From Cesiribacter sp. (lineage in GTDB: Bacteria; Bacteroidota; Bacteroidia; Cytophagales; Cyclobacteriaceae), in the NCBI GenBank assembly GCA_030147305.1, contig JASLAE010000031.1:1-31581 (forward strand): a stretch of 31,581 bases of DNA, read 5' to 3'. The first letter of the stretch is position 1; each line of letters begins with the position of its first letter. This document shows, piece after piece, positions 1 to 9,485 of the stretch. The position numbers and the translations under genes are program-made. The notes under the pieces are model-generated. The model saw only the letters and a list, made by a program, of their open reading frames with translations, was not told the origin of the DNA and made no database searches.

Positions 1-1359
1 CTCGCGCATTTCTGCCTGGCTCATGCCTGGCATCGCTGTTCTTAAGTCTGGCAGATTGGCTCGATTTCTTACTTGCTGAATATAATCGTAGGCCTGGTCT
101 GTCTGACCCAGTTCATTGAGTGATTCTGCATACATAAGTAGCACATCTGCATAACGCAGTACCCGGTAGTTGATATCGGATAGCTCTACACCGCCTTGGC
201 TTTCGCTGCTATAACCAGGCACTCTGGCATGGGTATACTTACTTGGATATATGGCATCCTCAGGATTTTCCCAAGGCTGACCATTATAAACGGTTGTATA
301 ACCAGCCTCTGGTTCATAAGAAACAATGGTAGCAAAAAGGCGCGGATCAAGATTACCATCTACAGTTTGTTCTTCCTTGTACTCGTTGTACAACCAGCGG
401 GTAGGCAGGAAATCTGAATAGCCATAACCATCCATTGCATAGGTATGACCAACTGAGGATACCTGCATCCAGTTTGAACCGGGTTCTCCACCGTAATTTT
501 TTACCGTTCCGCCTACCTGATCTGGTGTAGCAAACTGAATCTCAAACAAAGATTCCCTATTGTTTTCACTATATGGGCTAAAATTGTCGAAGTAATTTTC
601 CATCAAGCCATACACTCCCTGGTTTGCCAAGTCTACTACATGCTGAAATTCAGCAGCGGCTTGTTGCCAGTTTTTTCTGTACAAATGTGCCTTACCCAGC
701 ATGCCAGCTGCTGCGCCTTGGGTGGCTCTACCTAACTGCCCGGCATCTGGCCCGCTAAGGCCTCTGTATGTAACAGGCAGGAGTCCTTTGGCTTCAGTAA
801 AATCAGATATTATCTGCGCCCAAAGCTCTTCTTCGGTTGCTGTAGCGGGGTAGTATTCCTCCGGAGTTGCAGGAACTTGGGTTATTAGAGGTACGATCTT
901 AAAATTTGCTGCCAGGTTAAAATAGGATAGGCCTCTTAGAAAATAAGCCTGACCCAAAAGCCTGTTCTTCAAGGCTTCGTCCATTTCAATTCCGGGTACT
1001 CTCTCCAATACCTGGTTTGCTCTGAAGATGGCCTGGTAATGCGCCGCCCAAAGCCATTGCACTGGGCCTGTAGTGGGAAGGGCAGTAAAATTTGCCACCT
1101 GAGCCAAATCCCACCAGGGAGTGTCCTGCTTAATATCATCCCCTCTACCATCGGTTAGGGCAGGCATCATTCTCATGTAATAGCCATCGATAATCAGTGC
1201 GGTATAGATGGCATTCGTTCCTTCTATAGCCTGTTGCGGCGTGGCCCAGAATTCATCTGTTGTCAGGTTATTAGGATCTGCCAGTTCTAGTTTATCATCG
1301 CACGCCAAGAGGGTGCTAAATGAAAATGCCAGTATTAAAATTCTATTAATAGTTTTCAT
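1..1359 (-). CDS. SusD/RagB-family nutrient-binding outer-membrane lipoprotein (partial, C-terminus beyond the left edge)
   Basis: The reading frame is open from the ATG at 1359 down to base 1, giving 453 codons without a stop. SusD proteins are usually about 500-600 residues, so the missing part is the C-terminal tail. Residues 1-20 form a lipoprotein signal ending in a lipobox (TLLAC, Cys20), so the mature protein should be lipid-anchored in the outer membrane. After the Cys the order is typical of the family: a DPNNLTTDEFW segment, helical tetratricopeptide-like repeats with YFLRGLSYF and GKAHLYRKNWQQAAAEF, and the conserved NYRVLRYADVLLMYAESLNE motif near residue 420. It starts 11 bases after the SusC stop, so the two form a SusCD pair. 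In this family SusD caps the SusC barrel and binds the glycan. The gene context suggests an arabinose-containing substrate, but the ligand cannot be read from the sequence. Confidence 0.93.
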   Translation of the reverse strand, partial: MKTINRILILAFSFSTLLACDDKLELADPNNLTTDEFWATPQQAIEGTNAIYTALIIDGYYMRMMPALTDGRGDDIKQDTPWWDLAQVANFTALPTTGPVQWLWAAHYQAIFRANQVLERVPGIEMDEALKNRLLGQAYFLRGLSYFNLAANFKIVPLITQVPATPEEYYPATATEEELWAQIISDFTEAKGLLPVTYRGLSGPDAGQLGRATQGAAAGMLGKAHLYRKNWQQAAAEFQHVVDLANQGVYGLMENYFDNFSPYSENNRESLFEIQFATPDQVGGTVKNYGGEPGSNWMQVSSVGHTYAMDGYGYSDFLPTRWLYNEYKEEQTVDGNLDPRLFATIVSYEPEAGYTTVYNGQPWENPEDAIYPSKYTHARVPGYSSESQGGVELSDINYRVLRYADVLLMYAESLNELGQTDQAYDYIQQVRNRANLPDLRTAMPGMSQAEMRE

Positions 1360-1370
1360 AATGATCTTTT

Positions 1371-4300
1371 TTAGAATGATACCTGTACCCCTAGCATATA
1401 AGTTCTTGGTCTTGGATAAGAACCATTGTCGAAACCTGGCTCAAATACGCCCGATGTAAAATCCGGATTGTAGCCTTTGTAAGCCTGGAAGGTGTACAAA
1501 TTCTGGCAGGTCGCATAAATTCTTGCAGACTGCAGTGCTTTGATAATACCCGTTGGAAGATTATACCCCAAAGAGATGGTGTTTAGTCTCAGGTGTTTTC
1601 CATCCTGAAGCCATCCTGGTCTGTTGGAATCTCTGCCATTGCCATTTGGATCATCAATAACCACCCGGGGAACATCAGTGTCTGTATTTCCAGGCGTCCA
1701 GCGATCCAGAATATCCTCGTGCCAGTTGATGTAATCTGTAGTATGCATGAGGGTACGGTACAGACGACTGTTTATTTCATATCCTGCAGCTCCTGATGCA
1801 AACATGGTAAAGTCGAAATTTTTATACCTGGCGGTGAAGTTCAAACCATAGTTTACTGATGGGATGCCACTGCCCAAATATACGCGGTCATCTGCATTAA
1901 TTACTCCATCAGCGGTATCAGCTATGCCATCACCATCCGTATCTACAGTAAGCTGATCTCTGAACATCACATCACCAGGAGCAGCACCATCCTGTTGTGC
2001 ATGTGCTGAAATTTCTTCCTGACTCTTAAACAATCCTACATATTCATAACCAAAATGCCGGCCAATCTCTCCGCCAACCTCTGTTTTCGTACCTACACCA
2101 TAGATAGGCTCGTTATTTCCGCCCAGTGCCAATACTTCGTTTTTAAGCGTACTCATGTTTGCCGCAATATCGAAAGTAAAGTCACCCAAGAGCTTGTGGT
2201 AAACCAACTCGAGATCAATGCCCTTATTTCTTAAAGATCCTGCGTTAACTACAGGTGCCTGATTGATAGATCCTGTAGAGGCCGGAATAGGCACCCCTAC
2301 CAAAATATCAGTGGTTTCTTTAATATAATACTCAGCAGTAAAATCAAATCTTCCGTCTAACAGCCTTGCATCAAAACCTAAATTAGACATGGTAGAAGTT
2401 TCCCATTTGATATCCTGAGAAACTAGGCTTGTCTGAAGTCCACCAGTAACTACATTATAGCCACCATCTGTTCCTCCAAAGTGGTAGGGCATGTTCCGGT
2501 TAATGCGCGCCTGGTATAAATAATCACCAATGTTTTGGTTACCCAGCTGACCATAACTACCTCTCAGCTTCAATTCTGTAATTGCATTAGTCTGTGGGAA
2601 AAATTCTTCTTCCGAAATTCTCCAGCCTAAGGCAAGAGAGGGAAAGGTACCGTAACGGTTGGCGGGTGCAAAGCGGGAGGAGCCATCTCTTCTCACGGTG
2701 GCCGTTACCAGGTACCTGCTATCAAAGTCATAATTTATTCTGCCCAGATAGGAAGACAAAGCACTATTTATCTCAAAACCGCTTGCAGTTTGGTTGGATC
2801 CATTGGCCAGGACCTTATAATAAGGTTTCGGTAAGGCTTCTGAATGGCCTAAACGTTCTACGAAATCATTCTTTTGGTAAGTCTGGCCTACCAGCAGGTC
2901 CAGGGTATGCTTTCCGAAAGCTTTGTTGTAGTTAAGTGTATTTTCTATTAGCCCAACTGTATACTGACGGCTATTATCATCCAGACGTGATATTCCGGAG
3001 CCAAAGAAATATCCCATTTCAAACTCGGGTACAAAGGAAAAATCACGGGTCATGGTTTTATCCCAGCCAAGATTGGTTTTGAACTTCAAATTGTGTCCAT
3101 CCGTATCAAGCAGCTTTAACTCACCATATACATTGGTAAAAATTCTGTCTACATCCACCCAGTTCTCAAATAAATGATTGATTCCCGGAACGTTCAGAAT
3201 AATTACCTGATGTATGGTAGAGCTTGTACCTGCATAACCACCTTCATTGTTTTCATCATATACAGGCAAGGTGGGAATACCCATGGTAATGTCATTAATC
3301 AATGGAGGTCTGCCACCTGTTAGCACATCACCGCGGAACGTCAATGAATTCTCATGAGACTGTGTATAATAAAGTGAGGTGCCTACTTTAAAGATTCCTT
3401 TTTCAGCTGTTGAATTTAAACGTGCTGAGTAACGCTTATAGTCTGGTCCATTTCCTTCCAGTATCCCTTCATTATTAAAATAATCTAATGACAGATTATA
3501 AGTTGTATACTCCCCGCCACCTGAAAAATTCAGGTTATGGTTTTGCCTGCTTCCATTTTTCAAACTTACATCCTGCCAGTCTGTATCCACATCATCAATG
3601 AAAAACTCTGAACCAGGGTCATTTCCAGGTATTAATGGCCTACCCCCATTCATCCTCACTTCATTGGCAATCACCTGATAATTTTGTCTACCAAGCACTG
3701 GCATGCGCTGCCACACTTCATCTATACCATAATAAGCACTATATCCCACTGTTAAAGGAGAATTTTTGCGTCCTTGTTTGGTCGTAATAATTACTACTCC
3801 GTTTGCAGCACGGGAGCCATAAATTGCACCGGCTGAAGCATCCTTCAACACCTGTACTGATTCTATGTCATTGGGGTTAAAATCCCGAATTGATGTACCC
3901 ACTGGCACTCCATCTACCACATAAAGTGGTTGGCCATTGCCAAAAGTACCTACCCCTCTGATTCTAATGTTTGGGTTGGCTCCAGGCTGGCCATCTGCTG
4001 TAACCTGTACACCGGACGCTCTACCTTGTAGTAATTGCGAAACGTCACTGGTAGCATACTTTTGCATCTCTTTTGAATCCACAATAGCAACAGAGCCTGT
4101 GATATCCGATTTCTTCTGGCTACCATAACCTACAACAACTACCTCATCCAGCTGCTCCAGATCCGGTGCCAGGGCAATGTTTAGCACGCTGACAGAGCCT
4201 ACACTAACCTCCTGCTGCAGATAACCAATGTAGGATACAACCAGTACAGCATCTGGTCCGGGCAAGTCCAGCCTGAAATTACCATCCATGTCTGATACCG

Positions 4301-4451
4301 TACCTGTGTTGGTTCCCTTAATAACAATGGCCGCACCTGGCAATCCTTCTGCTGTTGTAGCATCCGTTACCTTTCCGGTTACCTGTTGCTGTGCCAAAGC
4401 GGCAGGCATAAGGCCTCCTAACAGGATAAAAAAGAGTATTAATTTCTTCAT
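1371..4451 (-). CDS. SusC/RagA-family TonB-dependent outer-membrane receptor
   Basis: A 1026-residue TonB-linked outer-membrane transporter. I chose the ATG at 4451 because it places a normal signal peptide (MKKLILFFILLGG, cleavage near ALA/QQ at residue 20) at the N-terminus; a start seven codons upstream (4472) would put a polar leader before it. Domains in order: a carboxypeptidase-regulatory-like fold at about residues 23-98 (GKVTDATTAEGLPGA), a TonB-box-like LDEVVVVGYG at 101-110, a plug domain at about 115-230 with IRIRGVGTFGNGQPLYVVDGVP, and then a long beta-barrel ending in VQVSF with the C-terminal Phe expected for barrel insertion. Together with the adjacent SusD it would import oligosaccharides across the outer membrane using TonB energy. 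About 760 bases separate its start from the araA terminator, so it probably has its own promoter. Confidence 0.95.
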   Translation of the reverse strand: MKKLILFFILLGGLMPAALAQQQVTGKVTDATTAEGLPGAAIVIKGTNTGTVSDMDGNFRLDLPGPDAVLVVSYIGYLQQEVSVGSVSVLNIALAPDLEQLDEVVVVGYGSQKKSDITGSVAIVDSKEMQKYATSDVSQLLQGRASGVQVTADGQPGANPNIRIRGVGTFGNGQPLYVVDGVPVGTSIRDFNPNDIESVQVLKDASAGAIYGSRAANGVVIITTKQGRKNSPLTVGYSAYYGIDEVWQRMPVLGRQNYQVIANEVRMNGGRPLIPGNDPGSEFFIDDVDTDWQDVSLKNGSRQNHNLNFSGGGEYTTYNLSLDYFNNEGILEGNGPDYKRYSARLNSTAEKGIFKVGTSLYYTQSHENSLTFRGDVLTGGRPPLINDITMGIPTLPVYDENNEGGYAGTSSTIHQVIILNVPGINHLFENWVDVDRIFTNVYGELKLLDTDGHNLKFKTNLGWDKTMTRDFSFVPEFEMGYFFGSGISRLDDNSRQYTVGLIENTLNYNKAFGKHTLDLLVGQTYQKNDFVERLGHSEALPKPYYKVLANGSNQTASGFEINSALSSYLGRINYDFDSRYLVTATVRRDGSSRFAPANRYGTFPSLALGWRISEEEFFPQTNAITELKLRGSYGQLGNQNIGDYLYQARINRNMPYHFGGTDGGYNVVTGGLQTSLVSQDIKWETSTMSNLGFDARLLDGRFDFTAEYYIKETTDILVGVPIPASTGSINQAPVVNAGSLRNKGIDLELVYHKLLGDFTFDIAANMSTLKNEVLALGGNNEPIYGVGTKTEVGGEIGRHFGYEYVGLFKSQEEISAHAQQDGAAPGDVMFRDQLTVDTDGDGIADTADGVINADDRVYLGSGIPSVNYGLNFTARYKNFDFTMFASGAAGYEINSRLYRTLMHTTDYINWHEDILDRWTPGNTDTDVPRVVIDDPNGNGRDSNRPGWLQDGKHLRLNTISLGYNLPTGIIKALQSARIYATCQNLYTFQAYKGYNPDFTSGVFEPGFDNGSYPRPRTYMLGVQVSF

Positions 4452-4760
4452 AATAAAATTGGAATCTAGCATTGAATTTGGTTGGAAACGCCTGTCAACA
4501 AACTTTCAAAAAATGATCAGTTAAAAATGAGATGTTACAGAAGCTTGTGCTGATGGTTTCTAAATCAGTGGATCAAGGAAAACAAGCCACTTTGCTTGCG
4601 TGTCTGCTGCGTTACTTTGAAATGAAAATGGCTTTTCTTCTAACCATTTGCGCTGTTTTAGCCTGGTATGCTAAAGCCTCACTAGCCTGCTGCTCTTCTA
4701 AAGGGGATCTTCATAGCCGTAACCTCTTTTCGTTTATTATCAAAAATTCTTCGTTGTCTT

Positions 4761-4833
4761 AGTGTTAATTATTAATAGTACAATCTACACTTATTTTTTT
4801 AAATGTGAAATATACATTTATAAATTTTCACAC
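4761..4833 (-). promoter_or_regulatory. Candidate promoter/operator region of susC
   Basis: This AT-rich stretch lies about 310 bases upstream of the susC start. It contains ACACTTATTTTTTTAAAT at 4787-4804, which matches ACACTTATTTTTTAAAT upstream of araB except for one T. Read on the minus strand, ATAAGTGT is followed by TAGATTG, which resembles the Bacteroidota -7 element TAnnTTTG. An inverted repeat TGTGAAA (4804-4810) / TTTCACA (4826-4832) sits beside it. The similarity to other promoters in the ara cluster suggests control by a common regulator, probably the Nudix-type AraR encoded nearby. That link is inference. Confidence 0.4.
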
Positions 4834-4839
4834 GATTGC

Positions 4840-5211
4840 GGAGAATTTTTTTGAAGGCTGCCTTTAAAAGATTGTACTTGTACAGGGCGCGTTTAATGCC
4901 TGCTATTGCGCGTAGTAGCCTAGTTAAGGCTTTCTGCCGAGGACGCGGTATTCCGTTACAAATCCCTGCAGCGGCGAAAGGAAAAAATATTTAACGAATA
5001 GCTTACTGCCTTCCGTGAGCCAGCTGGCACAAAACGGTGGCGTACCCACTGGCAAACGCAAAACGGATTTAAAGGCACTTACCTTCTTATAACGAGGTAC
5101 CTTACTCTTTCAGCTAACAGATGGTTAGCCTTCCGGCAATTGTTTATGGAATTGATGCCAAAGCCGATGGTGGTTTGATAATGAAGTTTTAACCAAAGCC
5201 AGGCAACACTA
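4840..5211. other. Intergenic stretch with no recognisable gene
   Basis: About 370 bases between the susC promoter region and the araA terminator. Short open frames on the plus strand (for example around 4880-4995 and 5009-5180) are rich in basic and aromatic residues and could be decayed coding sequence, but I recognise no protein family. There is no start signal or conserved motif to support a gene. It may be long untranslated leader or relic DNA. Confidence 0.4.
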
Positions 5212-5250
5212 AAAAAGCCCGGGATATTGAACATCACGGGCTTTTTGTTT
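5212..5250 (-). terminator. Intrinsic terminator after araA
   Basis: A 10-bp perfect stem (AAAAAGCCCG at 5212-5221 with CGGGCTTTTT at 5237-5246) starts 16 bases after the araA stop codon. Read on the minus strand it is a GC-rich hairpin followed by a run of T, the normal shape of a rho-independent terminator. It separates the araBDA transcript from susCD. The flanking A/T runs mean it could also work in the other direction. Confidence 0.8.
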
Positions 5251-5261
5251 TTCTTTTACTT

Positions 5262-6761
5262 CTATCTGTTCAGCTGGTAATAAGCTTCGCTCCAGCGCAG
5301 CTCGTTCCTGAACTGGTTAAGGCGGGTATCTTTGTTAATCAGCACACACTCTATGCCAGCCATCTCTGCGAAATCCAGCAGGTGTTCGGTGCTGAGGTTT
5401 TGGCTGTAGCAGGTATGGTGGGCGCCCCCTGCCAGAATCCAGGCAGCACAGCCGGTTTTCATATCGGGCAGAGGCTTCCACAATACCCGGGCAACAGGCA
5501 GGTTTGGCAGCTCGTGCTGCGGCTCAACAGCCTCTACTTCGTTAACCAGTAAACGGAATCTGTTGCCCATATCAATAACCGAAGCATTCAGCGCAGGGCC
5601 GCCAGCTACATTAAAGACCAGGCGCACCGGATCTGCTTTGCCGCCTATCCCCAGCGGATGAATCTCGCAGGAAGGTTTGTCATTGGCAATCGACTCGTCG
5701 ATCTCCAGCATGTGCGAGCCCAGCACCAGGTTATTGTTGGGCTCGAAGTGGTACGTATAATCTTCCATAAAAGCATTACCGCCTTTTAAGCCGCTGCCCA
5801 TCACCTTCATGGCGCGTACCAGCGCAGCGGTTTTCCAGTCGCCCTCGCCGGCAAAACCAAAGCCCTGCCCCATAAGGCGCTGTGCAGCAATGCCCGGCAG
5901 CTGTACCATGCCATGGAGATCTTCAAATGTATCGGAGAAGCCTTTAAAATTACCGTTCTCTAAAAAGCTGCGAAGGCCCAGCTCTATTTTTGCAGCCTCA
6001 CGCAACGATCCATTTTGTTCTCCCCCTTTGCGCAGGGCTTTTACCACGGCATAACGTTCTTCGTATTCCTGGGTAAGCTGGTCTACCGAGCGATCGCTTA
6101 CTTCGTTGATCACTTTTACCAGATCACCAATGCCATAGGTGTTTACAGAAAAGCCAAATTTCAACTCGGCCTCTACTTTATCGCCCTCTGTTACGGCTAC
6201 AAAACGCATATTATCGCCAAAGCGGGCAAATTTGGCACCCTGCCAGTCGTGCCAGCCGGCAGCTGCACGGCTCCAGACATTGATCTGTTCTTTTACTTCA
6301 TCCTCCTGCCAATGACCCACCACCACCTTGCGGTTTATGCGCATGCGTGATACCATAAACCCGAACTCCCTGTCGCCGTGAGCGCTTTGGTTCAGGTTCA
6401 TAAAGTCCATGTCGATAGAGCTCCAGGGGATGTCCCTGTTGAACTGAGTATGCAGGTGCAACAGCGGCTTGCGCAAGATCTTAAGTCCGCCAATCCACAT
6501 TTTGGCAGGCGAGAAGGTATGCATCCAGGCAATAATACCAATACAGTTTTCTGCCACGTTTGCATCCTGGCAGATCCGGTAGATTTCTTCCGTGGTTTTC
6601 ACTACCGGTTTAAATATAACTTTAACAGGTATTTGTGCTGCACCATCCAGGCCTTTGGCAATCTGGTGAGAATGTTCCGCTACCAGGTTAAGGGTCTCTT
6701 CACCATATAAGTGCTGGCTGCCAGTGACAAACCATACTTCCAATTGCTTAAGATTAATCAT
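5262..6761 (-). CDS. araA: L-arabinose isomerase
   Basis: Converts L-arabinose to L-ribulose, the first cytoplasmic step of arabinose use. The 499-residue length fits the family (E. coli AraA has 500). The catalytic and Mn-binding residues fall at the expected positions: Glu306 in AGEGDWK, Glu333 in AFMEDYTYHF, His350 in LGSHMLE, and His448/His449 in GGAHHT. The N-terminus FVTGSQHLYG is the typical signature of the family. It is the last gene of the araB-araD-symporter-araA series, 63 bases after the symporter, and is followed by a strong terminator. Expression is expected to follow L-arabinose through the AraR regulator encoded upstream of araB. The identification is secure. Confidence 0.98.
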   Translation of the reverse strand: MINLKQLEVWFVTGSQHLYGEETLNLVAEHSHQIAKGLDGAAQIPVKVIFKPVVKTTEEIYRICQDANVAENCIGIIAWMHTFSPAKMWIGGLKILRKPLLHLHTQFNRDIPWSSIDMDFMNLNQSAHGDREFGFMVSRMRINRKVVVGHWQEDEVKEQINVWSRAAAGWHDWQGAKFARFGDNMRFVAVTEGDKVEAELKFGFSVNTYGIGDLVKVINEVSDRSVDQLTQEYEERYAVVKALRKGGEQNGSLREAAKIELGLRSFLENGNFKGFSDTFEDLHGMVQLPGIAAQRLMGQGFGFAGEGDWKTAALVRAMKVMGSGLKGGNAFMEDYTYHFEPNNNLVLGSHMLEIDESIANDKPSCEIHPLGIGGKADPVRLVFNVAGGPALNASVIDMGNRFRLLVNEVEAVEPQHELPNLPVARVLWKPLPDMKTGCAAWILAGGAHHTCYSQNLSTEHLLDFAEMAGIECVLINKDTRLNQFRNELRWSEAYYQLNR

Positions 6762-6824
6762 ATCTATTTAAGGTTAATATTTTAAAAAAATAACGGCCTA
6801 CAGACCTGTAGCCGGTAGCCAGCT

Positions 6825-8699
6825 TTACATCCAGAAGAAGTAGTAGAGCAAGCCAATGATGAGGATAATACCGGCTGCCCCAATGTTGAAAGGAGTACCT
6901 GTGTTATACAATACCGGGTCTGAATCCAGCGCCTTTCTATCGGCCATTTCCATTTTGGCATTGGTATACAGGATAATGCCGATTATCAGAAAAAGCACGG
7001 CCAGCATAAAGGCAGACTCTATACCCAGATAATCATACTGTGGTAACAGAACAAGGGTAAGTACCAGGGTTAAGGCAGCCAGGGCAAAGAAGATGTAGGA
7101 GGTTTTCACCAGGTAATTTTGTCTGGCAGGCTCAGGCAGTGGGGTGCTCACTTTGTGTCCTTTCTCGGCAAAGCTTATGATGGAGGCAATGGCGCACAGG
7201 ATGATGAATACATACCCCATACGCAGGAGGAAGGGCATTTCCGGGCTGATCACCTTGAATAAGATACCAGCCGGAATGGTAGCAATGGCCGTCCAGAGTG
7301 CTGCATTGGGGGTTATCTGCCTCCAGAACAAGCCCATCGCAAACACTACCACAACACCCGGATAGATGTAACCGGTATATTCCTGTATGTACTGGAATAC
7401 CTGGTCCAGCGTGCTAAGTCTGGGTGCTACCAGCATGGCAATACCCAGTGCTACCAGGGCTACAATTCTACCCACCCGCACCAGCTGCTTACTGGTAGCC
7501 TCCGGCTTAAAATAGGAGCGGTAAATATCCATGGTAAATATGGTAGACGTACTGTTGATCATGGAAGCGAGAGAAGAAACAATGGCGGCTGCCAGTGCCG
7601 CAAACGCCAGACCTCTTACACCGGCAGGTACAAAGTTCTTCAGCAACCAGGGGTAGGCAGAATCTGATTTGGTGATGGTGCCAATGGCCTCGGCAGGTTT
7701 ACCTAAAATAGCGGAGAGCTCTGCCGGAGTATAATCGTTGATCAGTACATAGGCGGCAATACCGGGTATAACCACAATTACCGGCATCAGGATCTTCAGG
7801 TAAGCGGCGAAAAGCAGGCCACGCTTGGCTTCTGTAATGCTTTTTGCTGCAAGGCCTTTCTGGATAATGTACTGGTTAAAGCCCCAGTAGCCCAGGTTGG
7901 TGATCCACATGGCGCCTACAATTACCGCTACACCCGGCAGGTCCTGAAAGGCATCTTTCTTACCGCCTACCCCGTCTGGCACAAAAAGTGTATTCTCGGG
8001 TATGATCATCATAAAGTGATCGCGGCCCTTCTGGTAGAGATTGGCAATGCCTTCTATCACCCCGTTACCTTCTCCTACGGCATCCAGCGCCAGAAAGGTA
8101 GTAACCAGACCGCCACCCACCAATACAGCCACCTGCACTACATCTGTCCAGGCAACTGCCTCCAGACCGCCATAAATAGAATATATACCTGAAAAAAGCA
8201 GCAGGCCAATAATTCCGTAAATCAGTGGAATTCCCATAATGGTTTCCAGTGCAAGCGCGCCCAGGTAGCTTACAGAAGTAAGGTTTACGAAAACATAAAC
8301 CAGCAGCCAGAAAACAGCAAAGGCGGTACTTACACCCCTGTTGAAGCGTTGCTCCAAAAACTGTGGCATGGTGTATACCCCATTATGAATAAAGACTGGT
8401 AGAAAATACTTGGCTACCACAATAAGGGCAATGGCCGCAATCCATTCATAGGCCGAAATAGCCAGGCCGATGGCAAAGCCCGAGCCCGAGGTGCCAATAA
8501 AGTGTTCTGCAGAAATGTTGGCTGCAATAAGTGAAGCGCCCACCGCCCACCAGGTAAGTGATTTATCTGCCAGAAAATACTCCTGAGCAGTTTTTTCTAC
8601 GCCTTTTTTGGTTCTAGATACCCATAATCCCATGAACAGGATTACCAGGGCATACAAGATAAAAATAACATAGTCCAGGGTCGAAAATCCGGATGTCAT
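6825..8699 (-). CDS. Sodium/solute symporter (SSS family), probable L-arabinose transporter
   Basis: A 624-residue polytopic inner-membrane protein of the SSS/SGLT family. It has about 14-15 hydrophobic segments, starting with LDYVIFILYALVILFMGLWV. Family signatures include the NISAEHFIGTSGSGFAIG segment near residue 60, GVYTMPQFLEQRFN near 108, and SIYGGLEAVAWTDVVQV near 175, which resembles the sugar-transporting vSGLT branch. It lies between araD (76 bases upstream) and araA (63 bases downstream) on the same strand, so L-arabinose is the likely substrate, driven by the sodium gradient. No dedicated araFGH-type ABC transporter is present in the window. Family membership is certain; the substrate is inferred from context. 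Confidence 0.92.
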   Translation of the reverse strand: MTSGFSTLDYVIFILYALVILFMGLWVSRTKKGVEKTAQEYFLADKSLTWWAVGASLIAANISAEHFIGTSGSGFAIGLAISAYEWIAAIALIVVAKYFLPVFIHNGVYTMPQFLEQRFNRGVSTAFAVFWLLVYVFVNLTSVSYLGALALETIMGIPLIYGIIGLLLFSGIYSIYGGLEAVAWTDVVQVAVLVGGGLVTTFLALDAVGEGNGVIEGIANLYQKGRDHFMMIIPENTLFVPDGVGGKKDAFQDLPGVAVIVGAMWITNLGYWGFNQYIIQKGLAAKSITEAKRGLLFAAYLKILMPVIVVIPGIAAYVLINDYTPAELSAILGKPAEAIGTITKSDSAYPWLLKNFVPAGVRGLAFAALAAAIVSSLASMINSTSTIFTMDIYRSYFKPEATSKQLVRVGRIVALVALGIAMLVAPRLSTLDQVFQYIQEYTGYIYPGVVVVFAMGLFWRQITPNAALWTAIATIPAGILFKVISPEMPFLLRMGYVFIILCAIASIISFAEKGHKVSTPLPEPARQNYLVKTSYIFFALAALTLVLTLVLLPQYDYLGIESAFMLAVLFLIIGIILYTNAKMEMADRKALDSDPVLYNTGTPFNIGAAGIILIIGLLYYFFWM

Positions 8700-8775
8700 T
8701 CGATTGCGTTGGTTAGGTAGTTAAATAGTATTGGTTGGTATTTTAGTATTCAAGCTACAGCAGCAGGGCCATCAC

Positions 8776-9474
8776 TTACTGACCGTAGTAAGCGTGGGGT
8801 CCGTGCTTTCTTTCAAAATGTTTTTTGATGAGCGAATCCTGCAGGCGGGGCGCATCTGCCCTGATCTGTTCTGTTAAATAGGCCATGCGGGCCACTTCTT
8901 CCAGCACCGCACTGTTATACACAGCTTTGGCAGCTGTTTTGCCCCACGTAAAAGGGGCGTGGTTACCCACCAGCACCATCTCCACTTCTTCGTAATGCAT
9001 GCCCTTCTCCTGCAGGTAGTCCATGATCTGAAAGCCGGTCTGGTACTCATAATCACCCTGAATCATCTGGTCATTCATGGGGGGCGCGCAGGGTATGTCT
9101 ACTGTTGTGTGGTCTGCATGTGTGGTACCGAAGATGGGAATATCGCGCTGAGCCTGCGCCCAGGCAGTGGCATAGGTAGAGTGTGTATGCACAATGCCGC
9201 CTATGTTCTCCCAATATTTATAGAGCACCGCATGTGTCTTGGTATCTGAAGACGGCCTGAGTTTACCATCTACCGTATTGCCTTCAAAATCTACAATCAC
9301 CATTTTATCTGGTGTCAGGTCCTGATAGGGCACCCCGCTGGGCTTGATGGCAAAAACACCCGCTGCCCTGTCTGCCGCGCTTACATTCCCGAAAGTAAAG
9401 AGTACCAGCCCCAGTTTGGGCAGTTCCATATTGGCCTCGTAAGCGGCCTGCCGTATCTCCTGATACTTGCTCAT
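8776..9474 (-). CDS. araD: L-ribulose-5-phosphate 4-epimerase
   Basis: Converts L-ribulose 5-phosphate to D-xylulose 5-phosphate, the link to the pentose phosphate pathway. The 232-residue protein is a class II aldolase/epimerase fold of normal length. The zinc ligands are visible as His96 and His98 (IVHTHSTYATAWAQ) and His172 (VGNHAPFTWG). Asp77 lies in the SSDTKTH motif, the acid/base position known from E. coli AraD, and GNVSAAD and IKPSGVPY bind the phosphate. It begins 11 bases after the araB stop codon, so translational coupling with araB is likely. Related fuculose-phosphate aldolases share the fold, but the ara context settles the assignment. Confidence 0.97.
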   Translation of the reverse strand: MSKYQEIRQAAYEANMELPKLGLVLFTFGNVSAADRAAGVFAIKPSGVPYQDLTPDKMVIVDFEGNTVDGKLRPSSDTKTHAVLYKYWENIGGIVHTHSTYATAWAQAQRDIPIFGTTHADHTTVDIPCAPPMNDQMIQGDYEYQTGFQIMDYLQEKGMHYEEVEMVLVGNHAPFTWGKTAAKAVYNSAVLEEVARMAYLTEQIRADAPRLQDSLIKKHFERKHGPHAYYGQ

Positions 9475-9485
9475 AGTTGCAATAT

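Noticed and set aside
4532..4762. Plus-strand 76-codon open frame upstream of susC
   Set aside because: Cys-rich low-quality sequence with no family resemblance, lying over the leader of susC; most likely chance.
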